Of a stretch of DNA of 64,000 bases, positions 48,180 through 58,952 are shown in pieces. The position numbers and the translations under genes are program-made. Within the stretch, counting starts at the first letter, position 1. Each line of letters begins with the position of its first letter. Under the pieces are notes generated by a model. That model searched no databases and was not told the DNA's origin. It saw only the letters and a list, made by a program, of their open reading frames with translations. Source of the stretch: Pseudomonas sihuiensis (GTDB lineage Bacteria; Pseudomonadota; Gammaproteobacteria; Pseudomonadales; Pseudomonadaceae); NCBI RefSeq assembly GCF_900106015.1, contig NZ_LT629797.1, positions 930,001 to 994,000 of the forward strand, read 5' to 3'.

Positions 48180-48279
48180 ATTGTCGTTCGGGCCTTGTCC
48201 GTCGCCGGAGAGGCTCACTGTACGTAGAGAAAGCAAGGCATATGCCAGTGCGCAGAGCATGCGCTGTTGGATGAGGCGT

Positions 48280-48489
48280 TCAGCGCTCCAGCATCTGCTT
48301 CACGCTGCTTTGCGGTATCTGCTGCTTGCGGCCCTCGCTATCGGTGAATTCGAGCATGCCGGTGTCCTTGTCCAGTTCCGGCTTGCCGTCGCTGGTGAGC
48401 ATCTGGCCATCGGTAGTGGTGATGATGTACTCGCTGCTGCAACCGGCCAGGCCGAACAGACACAGGACGGCGATGATCCATGGTTTCAT
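48280..48489 (-). CDS. YgdI/YgdR-family (DUF903) lipoprotein
   Basis: 69 residues: lipobox LAGC with Cys17 and the DUF903 pattern EYIITTTDGQMLTSDGKP. Small envelope lipoproteins of unknown function. A start at 48489 with GGAGC before it is good. Confidence 0.9.
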   Translation of the reverse strand: MKPWIIAVLCLFGLAGCSSEYIITTTDGQMLTSDGKPELDKDTGMLEFTDSEGRKQQIPQSSVKQMLER

Positions 48490-48593
48490 GACGTGCTCCT
48501 GAATGATGATCTGGGGGCTCCCATTTCAGAAGGTAGACGGTGGCGCACTGGCTGCAAGCCGGGTGCGGCAAAAGGCCCGTGTGTGCGTGCATA

Positions 48594-48622
48594 AAAAAGC
48601 CCCGCACTAGGCAGGGCTTTTT
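48594..48622 (-). terminator. acnB terminator
   Basis: AAAAAGCCC (48594-48602) pairs with GGGCTTTTT (48614-48622) 14 bp after the acnB stop. Confidence 0.85.
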
Positions 48623-48636
48623 CTACGACGCTTTGA

Positions 48637-51237
48637 TCAGGCCTGAACGACCGGGATCTTGGCGTTCGCCGCCGCTTCGCGGAAGTCGGCGATCTGGTCG
48701 AAGCTCAGGTAGCGGTAGATGTCGCCAGCCATGCTGTCGATATCCTTGGCGTAAACCATGTACTCCTCGACGGTCGGCAGTTTGCCGAGAATCGAGGCGA
48801 CCGCAGCCAGTTCGGCAGAGGCCAGATACACGTTGGCGCCATCGCCCAGACGGTTGGGGAAGTTACGGGTGGAGGTCGATACCACGGTGGAGTTGGCAGC
48901 GACGCGCGCTTGGTTACCCATGCACAGTGAGCAGCCCGGCATCTCCATGCGTGCACCGGCCTTGCCGTAGATGCCGTAGTAGCCCTCTTCGGTCAGCTGG
49001 TGAGCATCCATCTTGGTCGGCGGCGACAGCCACAGGCGCGTCGGGATACCGCCCTTGACCTTGTCAAGCAGCTTGCCGGCAGCACGGAAGTGACCGATGT
49101 TGGTCATGCACGAACCGATGAACACTTCGTCGATCTTGTCGCCGGCCACGGTGGACAGCAGGCGGGCGTCGTCCGGGTCGTTCGGGGCGCAGAGGATCGG
49201 CTCCTTGACTTCGGACAGATCGATCTCGATGACTTCGGCGTACTCGGCGTCCTTGTCGGCTTCCAGCAGTACCGGGTTGGCCAGCCAGGCTTCCATCGCC
49301 TGGGCACGACGCTCCAGGGTACGAGCATCACCATAGCCTTCGCTGATCATCCAGCGCAGCAGGGTGATGTTGGATTTCAGGTACTCGGCGATAGCTTCTT
49401 CCGGCAGCTTGATGGTGCAGCCGGCAGCCGAACGCTCGGCGGAGGCGTCGGATAGCTCGAACGCCTGCTCGACGGTCAGGTTGTCCAGGCCTTCGATCTC
49501 GAGGATGCGGCCGGAGAAGATGTTCTTCTTGCCTTTCTTCTCGACGGTCAGCAGGCCCTTCTGGATGGCGTAGTAGGGGATGGCATGGACCAGGTCACGC
49601 AGGGTGATACCCGGTTGCATCTTGCCTTTGAAGCGCACCAGCACCGACTCCGGCATGTCCAGCGGCATCACGCCGGTGGCGGCGGCGAAGGCGACCAGGC
49701 CGGAGCCGGCCGGGAAGCTGATGCCGATCGGGAAGCGGGTGTGCGAGTCGCCACCGGTGCCGACGGTGTCCGGCAGCAGCATGCGGTTCAGCCAGCTGTG
49801 GATGATGCCGTCGCCCGGACGCAGGGACACGCCGCCACGGGTGCGGATGAAATCCGGCAGGGTGTGGTGGGTGGTGACGTCGATCGGCTTCGGATAGGCC
49901 GCGGTGTGGCAGAAGGACTGCATCACCAGGTCAGCCGAGAAGCCCAGGCACGCCAGGTCTTTCAGCTCGTCACGGGTCATCGGGCCGGTGGTGTCCTGAG
50001 AGCCGACGGTGGTCATCTTCGGTTCGCAGTAGGTGCCCGGACGGACGCCTTCGACGCCGCAGGCCTTGCCGACCATCTTTTGCGCCAGGGTGAAACCCTT
50101 GGTGCTGGCAGCAGGCTGATCCGGCTTCTTGAACAGCTCGGAAGCACCCAGGCCCAGTTCGGCACGCGCCTTCTCGGTCAGGCCGCGGCCGATGATCAGC
50201 GGGATACGGCCACCAGCGCGGACTTCGTCGAGCAGTACCGGGGTCTTCAGTTCGAAGGTGGTGATGACGTCGTCGGTGCCGTGCTTGCAAACTTTGCCGG
50301 CAAACGGGTAGACATCGATCACGTCGCCCATGTTGATGTTCGACACATCGAACTCGATCGGCAGGGCGCCGGCGTCTTCCATGGTGTTGTAGAAGATCGG
50401 GGCGATTTTGGTGCCGAAGCAGAAGCCGCCTGCGCGCTTGTTCGGAACGTACGGAATGTCGTCACCAAAGAACCACAGCACCGAGTTGGTGGCGGATTTG
50501 CGCGAGGAGCCAGTACCGACCACGTCGCCGACGTAGGCAACCGGGAAGCCCTTGGCCTTGATTTCTTCGATTTGCTTCAGTGGGCCGATGGAGCCCGGCT
50601 GATCGGGGGTGATACCATCACGGGGCATCTTCAGCATGGCCAATGCGTGCAGCGGGATGTCGGGGCGCGACCAAGCGTCAGGAGCCGGGGAGAGGTCGTC
50701 GGTGTTGGTCTCGCCGGGCACCTTGAACACGGCCAGGCTGTATTTCTCGGCGATGGCCGGCTTGTTGGTGAACCACTCGCCGTCAGCCCAGGACTGCAGT
50801 ACGGCCTTGGCGTTGACGTTGCCGGACTTAGCCTTCTCGGCTACGTCATGGAAGGCGTCGAACATCAGCAGAGTGTGCTTGAGCTGCTCGGCTGCAACTG
50901 CGCCCAGCTCGGCATCGTCCAGCAGTTCCACCAGAGTGGCAATGTTATAGCCGCCCTGCATGGTGCCGAGCAGTTCGACAGCACGCTGTTTGCTGATCAG
51001 CGGAGAGGTGGCTTCGCCTTTGGCGACGGCGGAGAGGAAACCGGCCTTGACGTAGGCCGCTTCGTCCACACCTGGCGGTACGCGGTTGGTGATCAGGTCT
51101 ACGAGGAATTCTTCTTCGCCAGCCGGCGGGTTTTTCAGCAGCTCGACCAGGCCTGCGGTTTGTTCGGCGTTCAGCGGCTGGGGCACGATACCCTGAGCGG
51201 CACGCTCTGCTACGTGTTTGCGATAGGCTTCAAGCAC
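48637..51237 (-). CDS. acnB: aconitate hydratase B
   Basis: 866 residues, AcnB-type domain order with the HEAT-like N-terminal domain. Cluster cysteines are in [10 protein letters not shown] and GCSLCMGNQ, plus an earlier one. The start is taken as GTG 51237, since family proteins begin [14 protein letters not shown] lies eight bases before. An ATG at 51252 has no ribosome site. AcnB is the main aconitase of the TCA cycle. Confidence 0.95.
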   Translation of the reverse strand: MLEAYRKHVAERAAQGIVPQPLNAEQTAGLVELLKNPPAGEEEFLVDLITNRVPPGVDEAAYVKAGFLSAVAKGEATSPLISKQRAVELLGTMQGGYNIATLVELLDDAELGAVAAEQLKHTLLMFDAFHDVAEKAKSGNVNAKAVLQSWADGEWFTNKPAIAEKYSLAVFKVPGETNTDDLSPAPDAWSRPDIPLHALAMLKMPRDGITPDQPGSIGPLKQIEEIKAKGFPVAYVGDVVGTGSSRKSATNSVLWFFGDDIPYVPNKRAGGFCFGTKIAPIFYNTMEDAGALPIEFDVSNINMGDVIDVYPFAGKVCKHGTDDVITTFELKTPVLLDEVRAGGRIPLIIGRGLTEKARAELGLGASELFKKPDQPAASTKGFTLAQKMVGKACGVEGVRPGTYCEPKMTTVGSQDTTGPMTRDELKDLACLGFSADLVMQSFCHTAAYPKPIDVTTHHTLPDFIRTRGGVSLRPGDGIIHSWLNRMLLPDTVGTGGDSHTRFPIGISFPAGSGLVAFAAATGVMPLDMPESVLVRFKGKMQPGITLRDLVHAIPYYAIQKGLLTVEKKGKKNIFSGRILEIEGLDNLTVEQAFELSDASAERSAAGCTIKLPEEAIAEYLKSNITLLRWMISEGYGDARTLERRAQAMEAWLANPVLLEADKDAEYAEVIEIDLSEVKEPILCAPNDPDDARLLSTVAGDKIDEVFIGSCMTNIGHFRAAGKLLDKVKGGIPTRLWLSPPTKMDAHQLTEEGYYGIYGKAGARMEMPGCSLCMGNQARVAANSTVVSTSTRNFPNRLGDGANVYLASAELAAVASILGKLPTVEEYMVYAKDIDSMAGDIYRYLSFDQIADFREAAANAKIPVVQA

Positions 51238-51354
51238 AGTTATTACCCTCATCAGTGGTCCCAAAGGGTTGTCCGGGACGCGATCCAGATACTCATGACC
51301 AGGCGCTTTTCGACTTTATGAGCCGATCAGCCGAGGTTGCATGAGTCTCTTGTA

Positions 51355-51493
51355 GAAGCTGCTTTCAAAGTTTTACGCCGGCAGGACGGTTTCTGATGAG
51401 GGCTGACGCAGACGCTCGGGGGGACTCCAAGTGGCTGCGTCGCCATCGTACCTGCAGGATCGACTGTGCTCGTGACGCTTTGAAAACAGCTTC
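51355..51493. repeat. 139-bp segment with 16-bp inverted ends
   Basis: GAAGCTGCTTTCAAAG (51355-51370) and CTTTGAAAACAGCTTC (51478-51493) are inverted copies with one mismatch. The region 51238-51746 upstream of acnB holds no credible gene. The segment may be a structured leader RNA of acnB or a small element. Confidence 0.5.
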
Positions 51494-51570
51494 CAACGGA
51501 CATTGGCGCCGTAAAAGGCGGGCCGATTCTAATGGAAAGCGTGGATAAAGTTAAGCCGATGTCCCCGTAT

Positions 51571-51713
51571 CGGCAGGCTGCTGAAAATGTGGGCGAGGCA
51601 GGCAATACAAGGCAGAACATGGCCGAAAAGCGCAGTTTAGCTGTTCTAAATGAGCATTTAGAGGCCGTTTTAACGCAGTAGTGCCAACGCAGGTAGTTTT
51701 CGGTGGCCTGTCG
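51571..51713. repeat. 143-bp MITE-like repeat with degenerate inverted ends
   Basis: CGGCAGGCTGCTGAAAA (51571-51587) and TTTTCGGTGGCCTGTCG (51697-51713) are inverted with four mismatches; the interior (GCGCAGTTTAGCTGTTCTAA) resembles a repeat I have seen between Pseudomonas genes. Copy number cannot be judged in this window. Confidence 0.45.
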
Positions 51714-51746
51714 GCAGGGGTGATCTGAATTAGACAAAGGGCTAAG

Positions 51747-52259
51747 ATGCCAGGTCATTCTGCTGTCTATTCTGCTTTTGCCATGTCCAATCAGCGCATC
51801 AAGACGCCTTGTGTGGGGCTGTGTTCGACCGTTTACGGCGATGTCGTGTGCCGCGGTTGCAAGCGCTTCCACCATGAGGTGATCAACTGGAACAGCTACA
51901 ACGATGACGAGAAGCGTGCGGTGTGGACGCGACTGGAATTGTTGCTGGTGCAGGTGATGACGGCCAAGGTGGAGGTGTTCGATGAGCTGCGTCTGCGTAG
52001 CCAGCTGGAACAGCGTCAGATTCGCTTCGTGCCGCAGCAGTCGCCTTATTGCTGGGCCTATCAGCTGATTGCGCGGGGCGCTCGGGTGATCAATCAGCTG
52101 GAGGCGTACGGCATGGTTGTACTGCCTGAATTCCGCAATTGGGCCTTGCCGGAATTGCGTGACGCCATTGACCGCGAATTCTTCCTGCTCTCGGAGGCGC
52201 ATTACGAGCGCTATATTGCGCCGAAGTTTTTGCGCGAAGGGCTGGAACTGCGGGTTTAG
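51747..52259 (+). CDS. DUF1289 domain protein
   Basis: 170 residues. The N-terminal DUF1289 Cys motif TPCVGLCSTVYGDVVCRGCKRF (here split) could bind a metal. The first ATG (51747) has AAGGG six bases before; 51783 is an alternative, aligning better with family starts. Function unknown. Convergent with the usp gene and followed by a long perfect palindrome. Confidence 0.85.
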   Translation: MPGHSAVYSAFAMSNQRIKTPCVGLCSTVYGDVVCRGCKRFHHEVINWNSYNDDEKRAVWTRLELLLVQVMTAKVEVFDELRLRSQLEQRQIRFVPQQSPYCWAYQLIARGARVINQLEAYGMVVLPEFRNWALPELRDAIDREFFLLSEAHYERYIAPKFLREGLELRV

Positions 52260-52263
52260 CGTT

Positions 52264-52325
52264 TGTAGGAGCCAGCTTGCTGGCGATCTTTAGCACCACA
52301 GATCGCCAGCAAGCTGGCTCCTACA
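52264..52325. repeat. perfect 25-bp palindrome, GTAGGAGC type
   Basis: TGTAGGAGCCAGCTTGCTGG begins the left arm (52264-52288), which is exactly complementary to 52301-52325. Located between convergent genes, it probably terminates both. Same family as 17598 and 38866. Confidence 0.9.
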
Positions 52326-52346
52326 GATGAACATGCGTCCTTGTCG

Positions 52347-53216
52347 TCAGCGTTGGGCAACGAGCTCTTCGAGGTGGGCGATGATTTCGTCCGGCTTGAG
52401 CACCAGTACGTCACATTCCAGGGCGTCGAGTATGATTTCGGCTGTATTGCCGATCAGCGCACCGGAGAGTCCGGTGCGGGCCACGGTGCCAATCACCGTG
52501 ACAGCGGCGTTGAGCTGGCTGGCGACCTGCGGAATCACTACGTCGGCAGGGCCTTCGAGCACATGCAGGCGCTCGTCACTGATGTCGTATTCGCTCTGGA
52601 AGCTGCGGCATTGCTCGCGGTAGCGCGCTTCGATGGTTTCCTTGAGCTGAAAGGTCGGGTCGGCGGCCGACAGCATTGGCGTCGGATGCGCAGTGACCAC
52701 GTGCAACGTACCTTTGGCCAGGCCGGCGATATCGTAGCCGTGGCTGACGATGCCGGCATGCAGGGTGCGGTGCTCGCCATCGGCGTTGCCGACGTCCACT
52801 GCGGCGAGGATGTTGCCGCCGGTCCAGGGGCGTTCGGTCTTGACCATCAGCACCGGCGCCGGGCAGTAGCGCAGCAACTTCCAGTCTTCCGGGGTGAGAA
52901 TGGCTTTTTTCAGCGGGTTGTCGGGGACATGCTGCTTGATGACCAGGCCACAGCCCTCGGCTTGCTGTGCAGCGATTACGGTCTGATGCGGGTTGTCATG
53001 CCAGGACTGCTGCGACGAAACGCTGAAGCCTTCCTTGCCCAGTTCGCTGCTGAGGTCATTGAGCCAGGCGCTGTGGTCGCCTTTCTTGTCGCAGACTAGC
53101 AGGTGCAGGTGTGATTGGGTTACCCCGGCTATCAGTTTGGCCCGTTTCAGTGCGAGGGCTTCTGGGTGTTGGGGATCCATCACCACCAGAATGCTGCGGA
53201 TCGCTTGCATGGTCAT
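52347..53216 (-). CDS. tandem-domain universal stress protein
   Basis: 289 residues, two UspA domains (about 8-140 and 150-287). The C-terminal domain contains the GTVARTGLSGALIGNTAE phosphate/nucleotide loop. Start ATG 53216 follows AGGGAGATGACC. Universal stress proteins of this type support survival at low oxygen in P. aeruginosa; an Anr class II promoter lies just upstream. Confidence 0.92.
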   Translation of the reverse strand: MTMQAIRSILVVMDPQHPEALALKRAKLIAGVTQSHLHLLVCDKKGDHSAWLNDLSSELGKEGFSVSSQQSWHDNPHQTVIAAQQAEGCGLVIKQHVPDNPLKKAILTPEDWKLLRYCPAPVLMVKTERPWTGGNILAAVDVGNADGEHRTLHAGIVSHGYDIAGLAKGTLHVVTAHPTPMLSAADPTFQLKETIEARYREQCRSFQSEYDISDERLHVLEGPADVVIPQVASQLNAAVTVIGTVARTGLSGALIGNTAEIILDALECDVLVLKPDEIIAHLEELVAQR

Positions 53217-53237
53217 CTCCCTGAGCGTGAATGGCAG

Positions 53238-53287
53238 TTATCTAACTATAGGCAGGTCGTTATCAGCGGCATGTTGACCTGTATCAA
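53238..53287 (-). promoter_or_regulatory. Anr class II promoter of the universal stress gene
   Basis: TTGACCTGTATCAA at 53274-53287 is an Anr box with one mismatch. The -10 TATAGT is at 53250-53245 on the minus strand, giving a start near 53238, so the box is centred about -42. The arrangement is textbook. Confidence 0.85.
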
Positions 53288-53317
53288 CGGCATGCTGGTC
53301 GTCCGGCCTGTCACTCG

Positions 53318-53323
53318 TATAAT
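53318..53323 (+). promoter_or_regulatory. -10 element of the miaE promoter
   Basis: Perfect TATAAT 45 bp before the miaE start. No good -35 is evident at 17 bp (CTGGTC). Confidence 0.55.
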
Positions 53324-53367
53324 GGCCCGCCATTTCCAACCTCGCCAGCACCGAGAGCGCTTCAAAT

Positions 53368-54021
53368 ATGATGTCAATTACCAAGCATGTTCCGAGTAAT
53401 GGCGAGGAACCTGTAACGATCCTGCAGGAAATTCTCGAGTTTCTCGGTGGCGTCGCTACCCCTGGCGCCTGGCTGGACGAGGCCCTGCGCCAGCAGGAGA
53501 TCCTCCTGCTCGATCACCGCAACCTGGAATACAAAGCGGCGCAAACGGCCCTGAGCCTGATGGGGCGCTATCTGACCAAGACCGAATTGACCGCGAGAAT
53601 GTCGCGTTTGGCTCGTGAGGAGCTGGTGCACTTCGAGCAGGTGAGCAAGATCATCCGCGGGCGTGGCATCGAGGTTCGTCATGTTTCCGCCTCGCGTTAC
53701 GCGGCTGGCCTGCGCGCGTTGCTGCGCGGTGGCGAAGTGGAAAGGCTGGTGGACGTGCTGGTGGTGGGCGCGTTCATCGAGGCACGCTCGTGCGAGCGCT
53801 TCGCCGCGCTGGTGCCGCGTCTGGATGCCGAACTGGCCAAGTTCTACGCCGGGTTGCTGGAGAGCGAAGGGCGCCACTATCGGGGCTATCTCAAGCTCGC
53901 TTACCTGTATGGCGACGCGGCCGATGTCGATGCGCGTATCGAGGTGGTGCGCGCGGTGGAGCAGGAGCTGATCACCACGCCGGATGAGCAATTCCGTTTC
54001 CATAGTGGCGTGCCCGCATAA
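53368..54021 (+). CDS. miaE: tRNA-(ms2io6A) hydroxylase
   Basis: 217 residues of the MiaE ferritin-like family. Di-iron ligands are in LAREELVHFEQV, EARSCERF and ESEGRHYRGY. It hydroxylates the isopentenyl group of ms2i6A37 in tRNA using oxygen. Start tentative; ATG 53368 and 53371 are adjacent. Confidence 0.92.
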   Translation: MMSITKHVPSNGEEPVTILQEILEFLGGVATPGAWLDEALRQQEILLLDHRNLEYKAAQTALSLMGRYLTKTELTARMSRLAREELVHFEQVSKIIRGRGIEVRHVSASRYAAGLRALLRGGEVERLVDVLVVGAFIEARSCERFAALVPRLDAELAKFYAGLLESEGRHYRGYLKLAYLYGDAADVDARIEVVRAVEQELITTPDEQFRFHSGVPA

Positions 54022-54047
54022 AGTAGTCGCGAAGCGGCCATCTGATG

Positions 54048-54073
54048 CCCCTCTCCCGCAAGCGGGAGAGGGG
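54048..54073. terminator. hairpin between miaE and lpxH
   Basis: CCCCTCTCCCGC (54048-54059) pairs with GCGGGAGAGGGG (54062-54073), 12 bp with a two-base loop and no T tract. Likely terminator or RNA-end stabiliser. Confidence 0.65.
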
Positions 54074-54090
54074 AGCAAAGCCCTGCAGTC

Positions 54091-54150
54091 GTAGCCCGGA
54101 TGAAATCCGGGGATTTATCGAAAGATCGCCCCGGATTTCATCCGGGCTAC
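54091..54150. repeat. REP-like palindrome, GTAGCCCGG type
   Basis: GTAGCCCGGATGAAATCCGG (54091-54110) is exactly complementary to 54131-54150. Third copy of the family after 8151 and 16629; it ends two bases before the lpxH stop codon. Confidence 0.9.
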
Positions 54151-54152
54151 GG

Positions 54153-54881
54153 TCAGGCTGGCGTCAGTTCGAACGGCGCCTGGTTGAAGCCCGTTTCGTC
54201 GACCTGCAGCGCCCAGCCCTGACGGTCCCAGTCCCCCAGCACGATGCGCCGTGCCGGTTGGCCGTTGACTTCCAGCTCATGCACCGCCGGCCTGTGGGTG
54301 TGGCCATGGATCAGCGTGCGCACGCTGTGCTCGGCCATCACCTTGACCACTTCCTGTGGTGTGACGTCGACAATCTCGCTGGCTTTCATTCGCGTCTGTG
54401 CGCGGCTTTCGTTGCGCAGCTTGCGCGCCAGCTTCTGTCGCGTGCTCAGTGGCAGGTTGCGCAGGATCAGCAGCGACAGCGGATTGCGCAGCCAGCGGCG
54501 CAGCTTCATGTAGCCGACATCGAGGGTGCACAGGCTGTCGCCGTGCATCAGCAGTACCGGCTCGCCATTCACCTGCAGTTTGTGCGGATCACTCAACAGG
54601 GTGCAGCCCGCTTCGCGGCAGAACGCCTTGCCGATGAGAAAGTCGCGATTACCGTGCATCAGGTAGATGTGCGTGCCGGCGTCGCTCAGTTCGCGCAGGG
54701 CGCCGGCGATCTCATGCTGGAAGGGCGTCATGCCATCGTCGCCGATCCAGACCTCGAAGAAGTCACCGAGGATGTACAGGGCTTCGGCTTGAGGTGCGCG
54801 CGTAGCGAGAAAATGCAGAAACGCCCGGGTGATGTCCGGGCGTTTCTCTTCGAGATGCAGATCGGAGATCAGCAGGATCAT
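54153..54881 (-). CDS. lpxH: UDP-2,3-diacylglucosamine hydrolase
   Basis: 242 residues. Calcineurin-like metal motifs are [26 protein letters not shown] and HGHTHRPA. LpxH releases UMP to give lipid X in lipid A synthesis on the inner membrane's cytoplasmic side. Four bases after ppiB on the same strand, so probably co-transcribed. Confidence 0.97.
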   Translation of the reverse strand: MILLISDLHLEEKRPDITRAFLHFLATRAPQAEALYILGDFFEVWIGDDGMTPFQHEIAGALRELSDAGTHIYLMHGNRDFLIGKAFCREAGCTLLSDPHKLQVNGEPVLLMHGDSLCTLDVGYMKLRRWLRNPLSLLILRNLPLSTRQKLARKLRNESRAQTRMKASEIVDVTPQEVVKVMAEHSVRTLIHGHTHRPAVHELEVNGQPARRIVLGDWDRQGWALQVDETGFNQAPFELTPA

Positions 54882-54885
54882 CGAC

Positions 54886-55383
54886 TTACTCGGCTACGAT
54901 TTCAGCCTTCTCGATGATCACGTCGTCGACCGGTACATCCTGATGACCGGCTTTCATGGTGGTGGCCACGCCCTTGATCTTTTCGACCACGTCCATGCCT
55001 TCGACCACTTCACCGAATACGGCGTAGCCCCAGCCCTGTACGGTCGGTGCGCTGTGGTTGAGGAAGCTGTTGTCAGCAACGTTGATGAAGAACTGCGCGC
55101 TGGCCGAATGCGGCTCCATGGTGCGGGCCATGGCGATGGTGCCGACCTTGTTGGCCACGCCGTTGTTGGCTTCGTTCTTGATCGGTGCGCGGGTTGGCTT
55201 CTGCTTCATGCCCGGCTCGAAACCGCCGCCCTGGATCATGAAGTTGCCAATCACGCGGTGGAAGATGGTGCCGTCGTAATGGCCTTCCTTCACGTATTGC
55301 TCGAAGTTGGCCACGGTTTCCGGGGCCTTGTCGGCGAACAGGTTCAGGGTGATGACGCCGTGGTTGGTGTGCAGTTTGATCAT
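54886..55383 (-). CDS. ppiB: peptidyl-prolyl cis-trans isomerase B
   Basis: 165 residues, cyclophilin fold without signal peptide, hence cytoplasmic. Active-site stretches [13 protein letters not shown] and [13 protein letters not shown] are intact. ATG 55383 starts exactly at the conserved MIKLHTNHG. Confidence 0.96.
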   Translation of the reverse strand: MIKLHTNHGVITLNLFADKAPETVANFEQYVKEGHYDGTIFHRVIGNFMIQGGGFEPGMKQKPTRAPIKNEANNGVANKVGTIAMARTMEPHSASAQFFINVADNSFLNHSAPTVQGWGYAVFGEVVEGMDVVEKIKGVATTMKAGHQDVPVDDVIIEKAEIVAE

Positions 55384-55542
55384 GATCGTATCCGTGATGA
55401 GGCAGATTCGAGCCGCTGGCTCGTGGGTGAACAGCCCTGACAGGTTGGCATGCACCCTGTCAGGGGCTTGACAGGTTGGTTATGATACGGACTTTGCCCG
55501 ATGCGGCCTACCCTGTGCCGCGCCAGTATTGTTAAGGACACC

Positions 55543-57207
55543 ATGAGCAAGCCCACTGTCGAAAAAGCTGCCAACTTCCTGCGCCCCATCGTCCAGGCCG
55601 ATCTTGACAGCGGCAAGCACGCCCAGATCGTGACCCGCTTCCCGCCGGAGCCCAACGGCTACCTGCACATTGGCCACGCCAAGAGCATCTGCCTGAACTT
55701 CGGCCTGGCCGAAGAGTTCGGCGGCCAGTGCAACCTGCGTTTCGACGACACCAACCCGGCCAAGGAAGATCAGGAATACATCGACGCGATCAAGGCCGAT
55801 GTCGAATGGCTGGGCTTCAAGTGGGCGGGCGAGGAGCGCTATGCCTCCAACTATTTCGAGCAACTGCACGCCTGGGCCATCGAGTTGATCAAGGCGGGCA
55901 AGGCCTTCGTCTGCGACCTGAATGCCGAGCAAATGCGCGAGTACCGCGGCAGTCTGACCGAACCAGGCAAGAACAGCCCGTTCCGTGACCGCTCCGTCGA
56001 GGAAAACCTCGACCTGTTCGCCCGCATGAAGGCCGGCGAGTTCCCCGATGGCACCCGTTCGCTGCGCGCCAAGATCGACATGGCCTCGCCGAACATCAAT
56101 CTGCGCGACCCGATCCTCTACCGCATCCGTCATGCCCACCATCACCAGACCGGTGACAAGTGGTGCATCTACCCGAGCTACGATTTCACCCATGGCCAGT
56201 CAGACGCCATCGAAGGCGTGACCCACTCGATCTGCACCCTGGAGTTTGAGGATCACCGCCCGCTGTACGAATGGTTCCTGGCCAATCTCCCAGTACCGGC
56301 GCAGCCGCGTCAGTACGAATTCGCCCGGCTGAACCTGAACTACACCATCACCAGCAAGCGCAAGCTCAAGCAACTGGTCGATGAAGGTCACGTCAATGGC
56401 TGGGACGACCCGCGCATGTCGACGCTGTCCGGCTACCGTCGCCGCGGCTACACCCCGGCTTCGATCCGCACCTTCTGCGACATGATCGGCGTCAACCGCG
56501 CTGGTGGCCTGGTCGACATCGGCATGCTGGAATTCGCCATCCGCGAAGACCTGGACGCCAACGCCTCGCGCGCCATGTGCGTGCTCAAGCCGCTGAAGGT
56601 GGTGATCACCAACTACCCGGAAGGCCAGGTCGAGAACCTCGAGCTGCCGCGCCATCCGAAGCAGGACATCGGCACCCGCGTGCTGCCGTTCTCCCGTGAG
56701 ATCTACATCGACGCCAGCGACTTCGAGGAAACCCCGCCGGACGGCTTCAAGCGCCTGATCCCCGGTGGCGAAGTGCGCCTGCGCGGCAGCTACGTGATTC
56801 GTGCCGATGAGGCGATCAAGGATGCCGCCGGCAATATCGTCGAGCTGCGCTGCTCCTATGACGAGAACACCCTGGGCAAGAATCCGGAGGGCCGCAAGGT
56901 CAAGGGCGTGATCCACTGGGTGCCGGCCGCCGAAAGCGTCGCGTGTGAAGTGCGCCTGTACGACCGTCTGTTCAAGTCCGCCAACCCGGAGAAGAGCGAG
57001 GAGGGCGGCAGCTTCCTCGACAACATCAACCCGGACTCGCTGGTGGTGCTCACCGGCTGCCGCGCCGAGCCGTCGCTGGTCAAAGCCGCTGCCGACGACC
57101 GCTTCCAGTTCGAGCGTGAGGGCTACTTCTGCCTGGACAAGGACTCGACGGCGGACGCCCTGGTGTTCAACCGCACCGTGACCTTGCGCGACTCCTGGGG
57201 GCAGTAA
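55543..57207 (+). CDS. glnS: glutaminyl-tRNA synthetase
   Basis: 554 residues. HIGH motif [15 protein letters not shown] near 34-48 and the KMSKS equivalent ITSKRKLKQ near 266; the anticodon-binding beta barrels occupy the C-terminal third. AAGGA lies four to eight bases before ATG 55543. Charges tRNA-Gln. Its stop overlaps the cysS start by one base. Confidence 0.98.
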   Translation: MSKPTVEKAANFLRPIVQADLDSGKHAQIVTRFPPEPNGYLHIGHAKSICLNFGLAEEFGGQCNLRFDDTNPAKEDQEYIDAIKADVEWLGFKWAGEERYASNYFEQLHAWAIELIKAGKAFVCDLNAEQMREYRGSLTEPGKNSPFRDRSVEENLDLFARMKAGEFPDGTRSLRAKIDMASPNINLRDPILYRIRHAHHHQTGDKWCIYPSYDFTHGQSDAIEGVTHSICTLEFEDHRPLYEWFLANLPVPAQPRQYEFARLNLNYTITSKRKLKQLVDEGHVNGWDDPRMSTLSGYRRRGYTPASIRTFCDMIGVNRAGGLVDIGMLEFAIREDLDANASRAMCVLKPLKVVITNYPEGQVENLELPRHPKQDIGTRVLPFSREIYIDASDFEETPPDGFKRLIPGGEVRLRGSYVIRADEAIKDAAGNIVELRCSYDENTLGKNPEGRKVKGVIHWVPAAESVACEVRLYDRLFKSANPEKSEEGGSFLDNINPDSLVVLTGCRAEPSLVKAAADDRFQFEREGYFCLDKDSTADALVFNRTVTLRDSWGQ

Positions 57208-58592
57208 TGGCACTGTCGATCTACAACACGCTGAGCAAGGTCAAGGAACCGTTCAAGCCGCTGATCGGTAACAGCGTACGCATGTACGTGTGCGGCATGA
57301 CCGTCTACGACTTCTGCCATATCGGCCACGCCCGCGTGATGGTCGCCTTCGACGTGGTCACCCGTTGGTTGCGTCAGCGCGGCTATGACGTGACCTACGT
57401 GCGCAACATCACCGACATCGACGACAAGATCATCAAGCGTGCCAACGAGAACGGCGAACCGTTCGAGGCACTGGTCGAGCGCATGATCGCGGCGATGCAC
57501 GAGGACGAGGCGCGTCTGTCCGTGTTGCGCCCGGACATCGAACCGCGTGCCACCGGCCATATCGCCGGCATGCACCAGATGATCCAGACCCTGATCGACA
57601 AGGGCTATGCCTATGCGCCGGGCAATGGCGACGTGTATTACCGCGTCGGCAAGTTCGTTGGCTACGGCAAGCTGTCGCGCAAGAAGATCGAAGACCTGAA
57701 GATCGGTGCGCGCATCGAGGTCGACGAGGCCAAGGAAGACCCGCTGGACTTCGTCCTGTGGAAGGGCGTCAAGCCGGGCGAACCTAGCTGGGAGTCGCCT
57801 TGGGGCGCAGGGCGCCCGGGCTGGCATATCGAGTGCTCGGTGATGTCCACCTGCTGCCTGGGCGAGACTTTCGACATTCATGGCGGCGGCCCGGATCTGG
57901 TGTTCCCGCACCACGAGAACGAGATCGCGCAGAGCGAGGCGGCCACCGGTAAGCAGTACGCCAATGCCTGGATGCACGCCGGCGCGGTGCGAGTGGATGG
58001 CGAGAAGATGTCCAAGAGTCTGGGCAACTTCTTCACCATTCGCGAGGTGCTGGAGAAGTACCACCCGGAGGTGGTGCGCTACCTGCTGGTGTCCAGTCAC
58101 TACCGCAGCCCGATTAACTACTCCGAGGAGAGCCTCAAGGAAGCCAAGGGCGCCCTGGAGCGTTTCTACAACGGCCTCAAAGGCTTGCCGGAAGCCGCGC
58201 CTGCCGGTGGCGAGGAATTCGTCGAGCGCTTCGGCGCGGCGATGGACGACGATTTCAACTCGCCGGAAGCCTGCGCCGTGCTGTTCGAGATGATCCGTGA
58301 GGTCAACCGCCTGCGGGAGTCCGATGTGCAGGCCGCTGCCGGCCTGGCTGCCCAGCTAAAGCAAGTGGCCAGCGTGCTTGGCGTGCTGCAACTGGAGCCA
58401 GAGGCCTTCCTCCAGGCCGGTGCTGCCGGCAAGGTCGATGCAGCAGAGGTCGATGCGCTGATCGCCGCGCGCCTGCAAGCCCGTGCGGAGAAGAACTGGG
58501 CGGAAAGCGACCGCATCCGCGACCAGCTCACCGCCATGGGCGTGGTGCTGGAAGATGGTAAGGGCGGTACCACCTGGCGCCTGGCCGAGTAA
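57207..58592 (+). CDS. cysS: cysteinyl-tRNA synthetase
   Basis: 461 residues. Zn-binding Cys in [17 protein letters not shown] with the HIGH motif, and KMSKSLGNF near 268. Charges tRNA-Cys. Coupled to glnS (TAATG). Confidence 0.98.
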   Translation: MALSIYNTLSKVKEPFKPLIGNSVRMYVCGMTVYDFCHIGHARVMVAFDVVTRWLRQRGYDVTYVRNITDIDDKIIKRANENGEPFEALVERMIAAMHEDEARLSVLRPDIEPRATGHIAGMHQMIQTLIDKGYAYAPGNGDVYYRVGKFVGYGKLSRKKIEDLKIGARIEVDEAKEDPLDFVLWKGVKPGEPSWESPWGAGRPGWHIECSVMSTCCLGETFDIHGGGPDLVFPHHENEIAQSEAATGKQYANAWMHAGAVRVDGEKMSKSLGNFFTIREVLEKYHPEVVRYLLVSSHYRSPINYSEESLKEAKGALERFYNGLKGLPEAAPAGGEEFVERFGAAMDDDFNSPEACAVLFEMIREVNRLRESDVQAAAGLAAQLKQVASVLGVLQLEPEAFLQAGAAGKVDAAEVDALIAARLQARAEKNWAESDRIRDQLTAMGVVLEDGKGGTTWRLAE

Positions 58593-58609
58593 GCCTCGCG
58601 CTCAACGAC

Positions 58610-58631
58610 AAAGGCCGCTTTCGCGGCCTTT
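58610..58631 (+). terminator. terminator of glnS-cysS
   Basis: AAAGGCCGC (58610-58618) pairs with GCGGCCTTT (58623-58631), then TTCATTTTT. Confidence 0.92.
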
Positions 58632-58952
58632 TTCATTTTTCGGTTTCTTACGCTGTGAGCGAGCTGCCGAGACCCATAAGGAGCGGTCCAGGTAGGGGGC
58701 GAAAGTGTGGCGGTCAGATTTCCCATAACTTTTGCCGATGCGACAGTCAGTTACGCCAGTTCGACAGCTCGTCCGCCAACTGTGCTGCTGGCGGGCGCTT
58801 TTCGTTAGTATGCGCGCCTTATCGTGTCCGTGGCGCCACAAGCGCCTGGCGATGCTTGCAGTGGTTCGAGCCAAACGCTCGGGCGACGTTTCCCCGATCC
58901 CTCAAGGAAACCCCCGCAACTCTTCGATTTCCTGCTTGTGGTATTTCCCTTT
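58632..58952. other. non-coding leader region upstream of brnQ
   Basis: About 320 bp. I see no credible gene. TCAAGGAAACCC near 58903 looks like a ribosome site but lies about 45 bp before the brnQ start and could serve a short leader peptide. No riboswitch was recognised. Confidence 0.45.

Noticed and set aside
49585..51321. 578-codon plus-strand frame opposite acnB
   Set aside because: Pure shadow of acnB with no recognisable motif.
51327..52202. 291-codon minus-strand frame opposite the DUF1289 gene
   Set aside because: Spans two repeats and the DUF1289 gene in antisense; no start signal.
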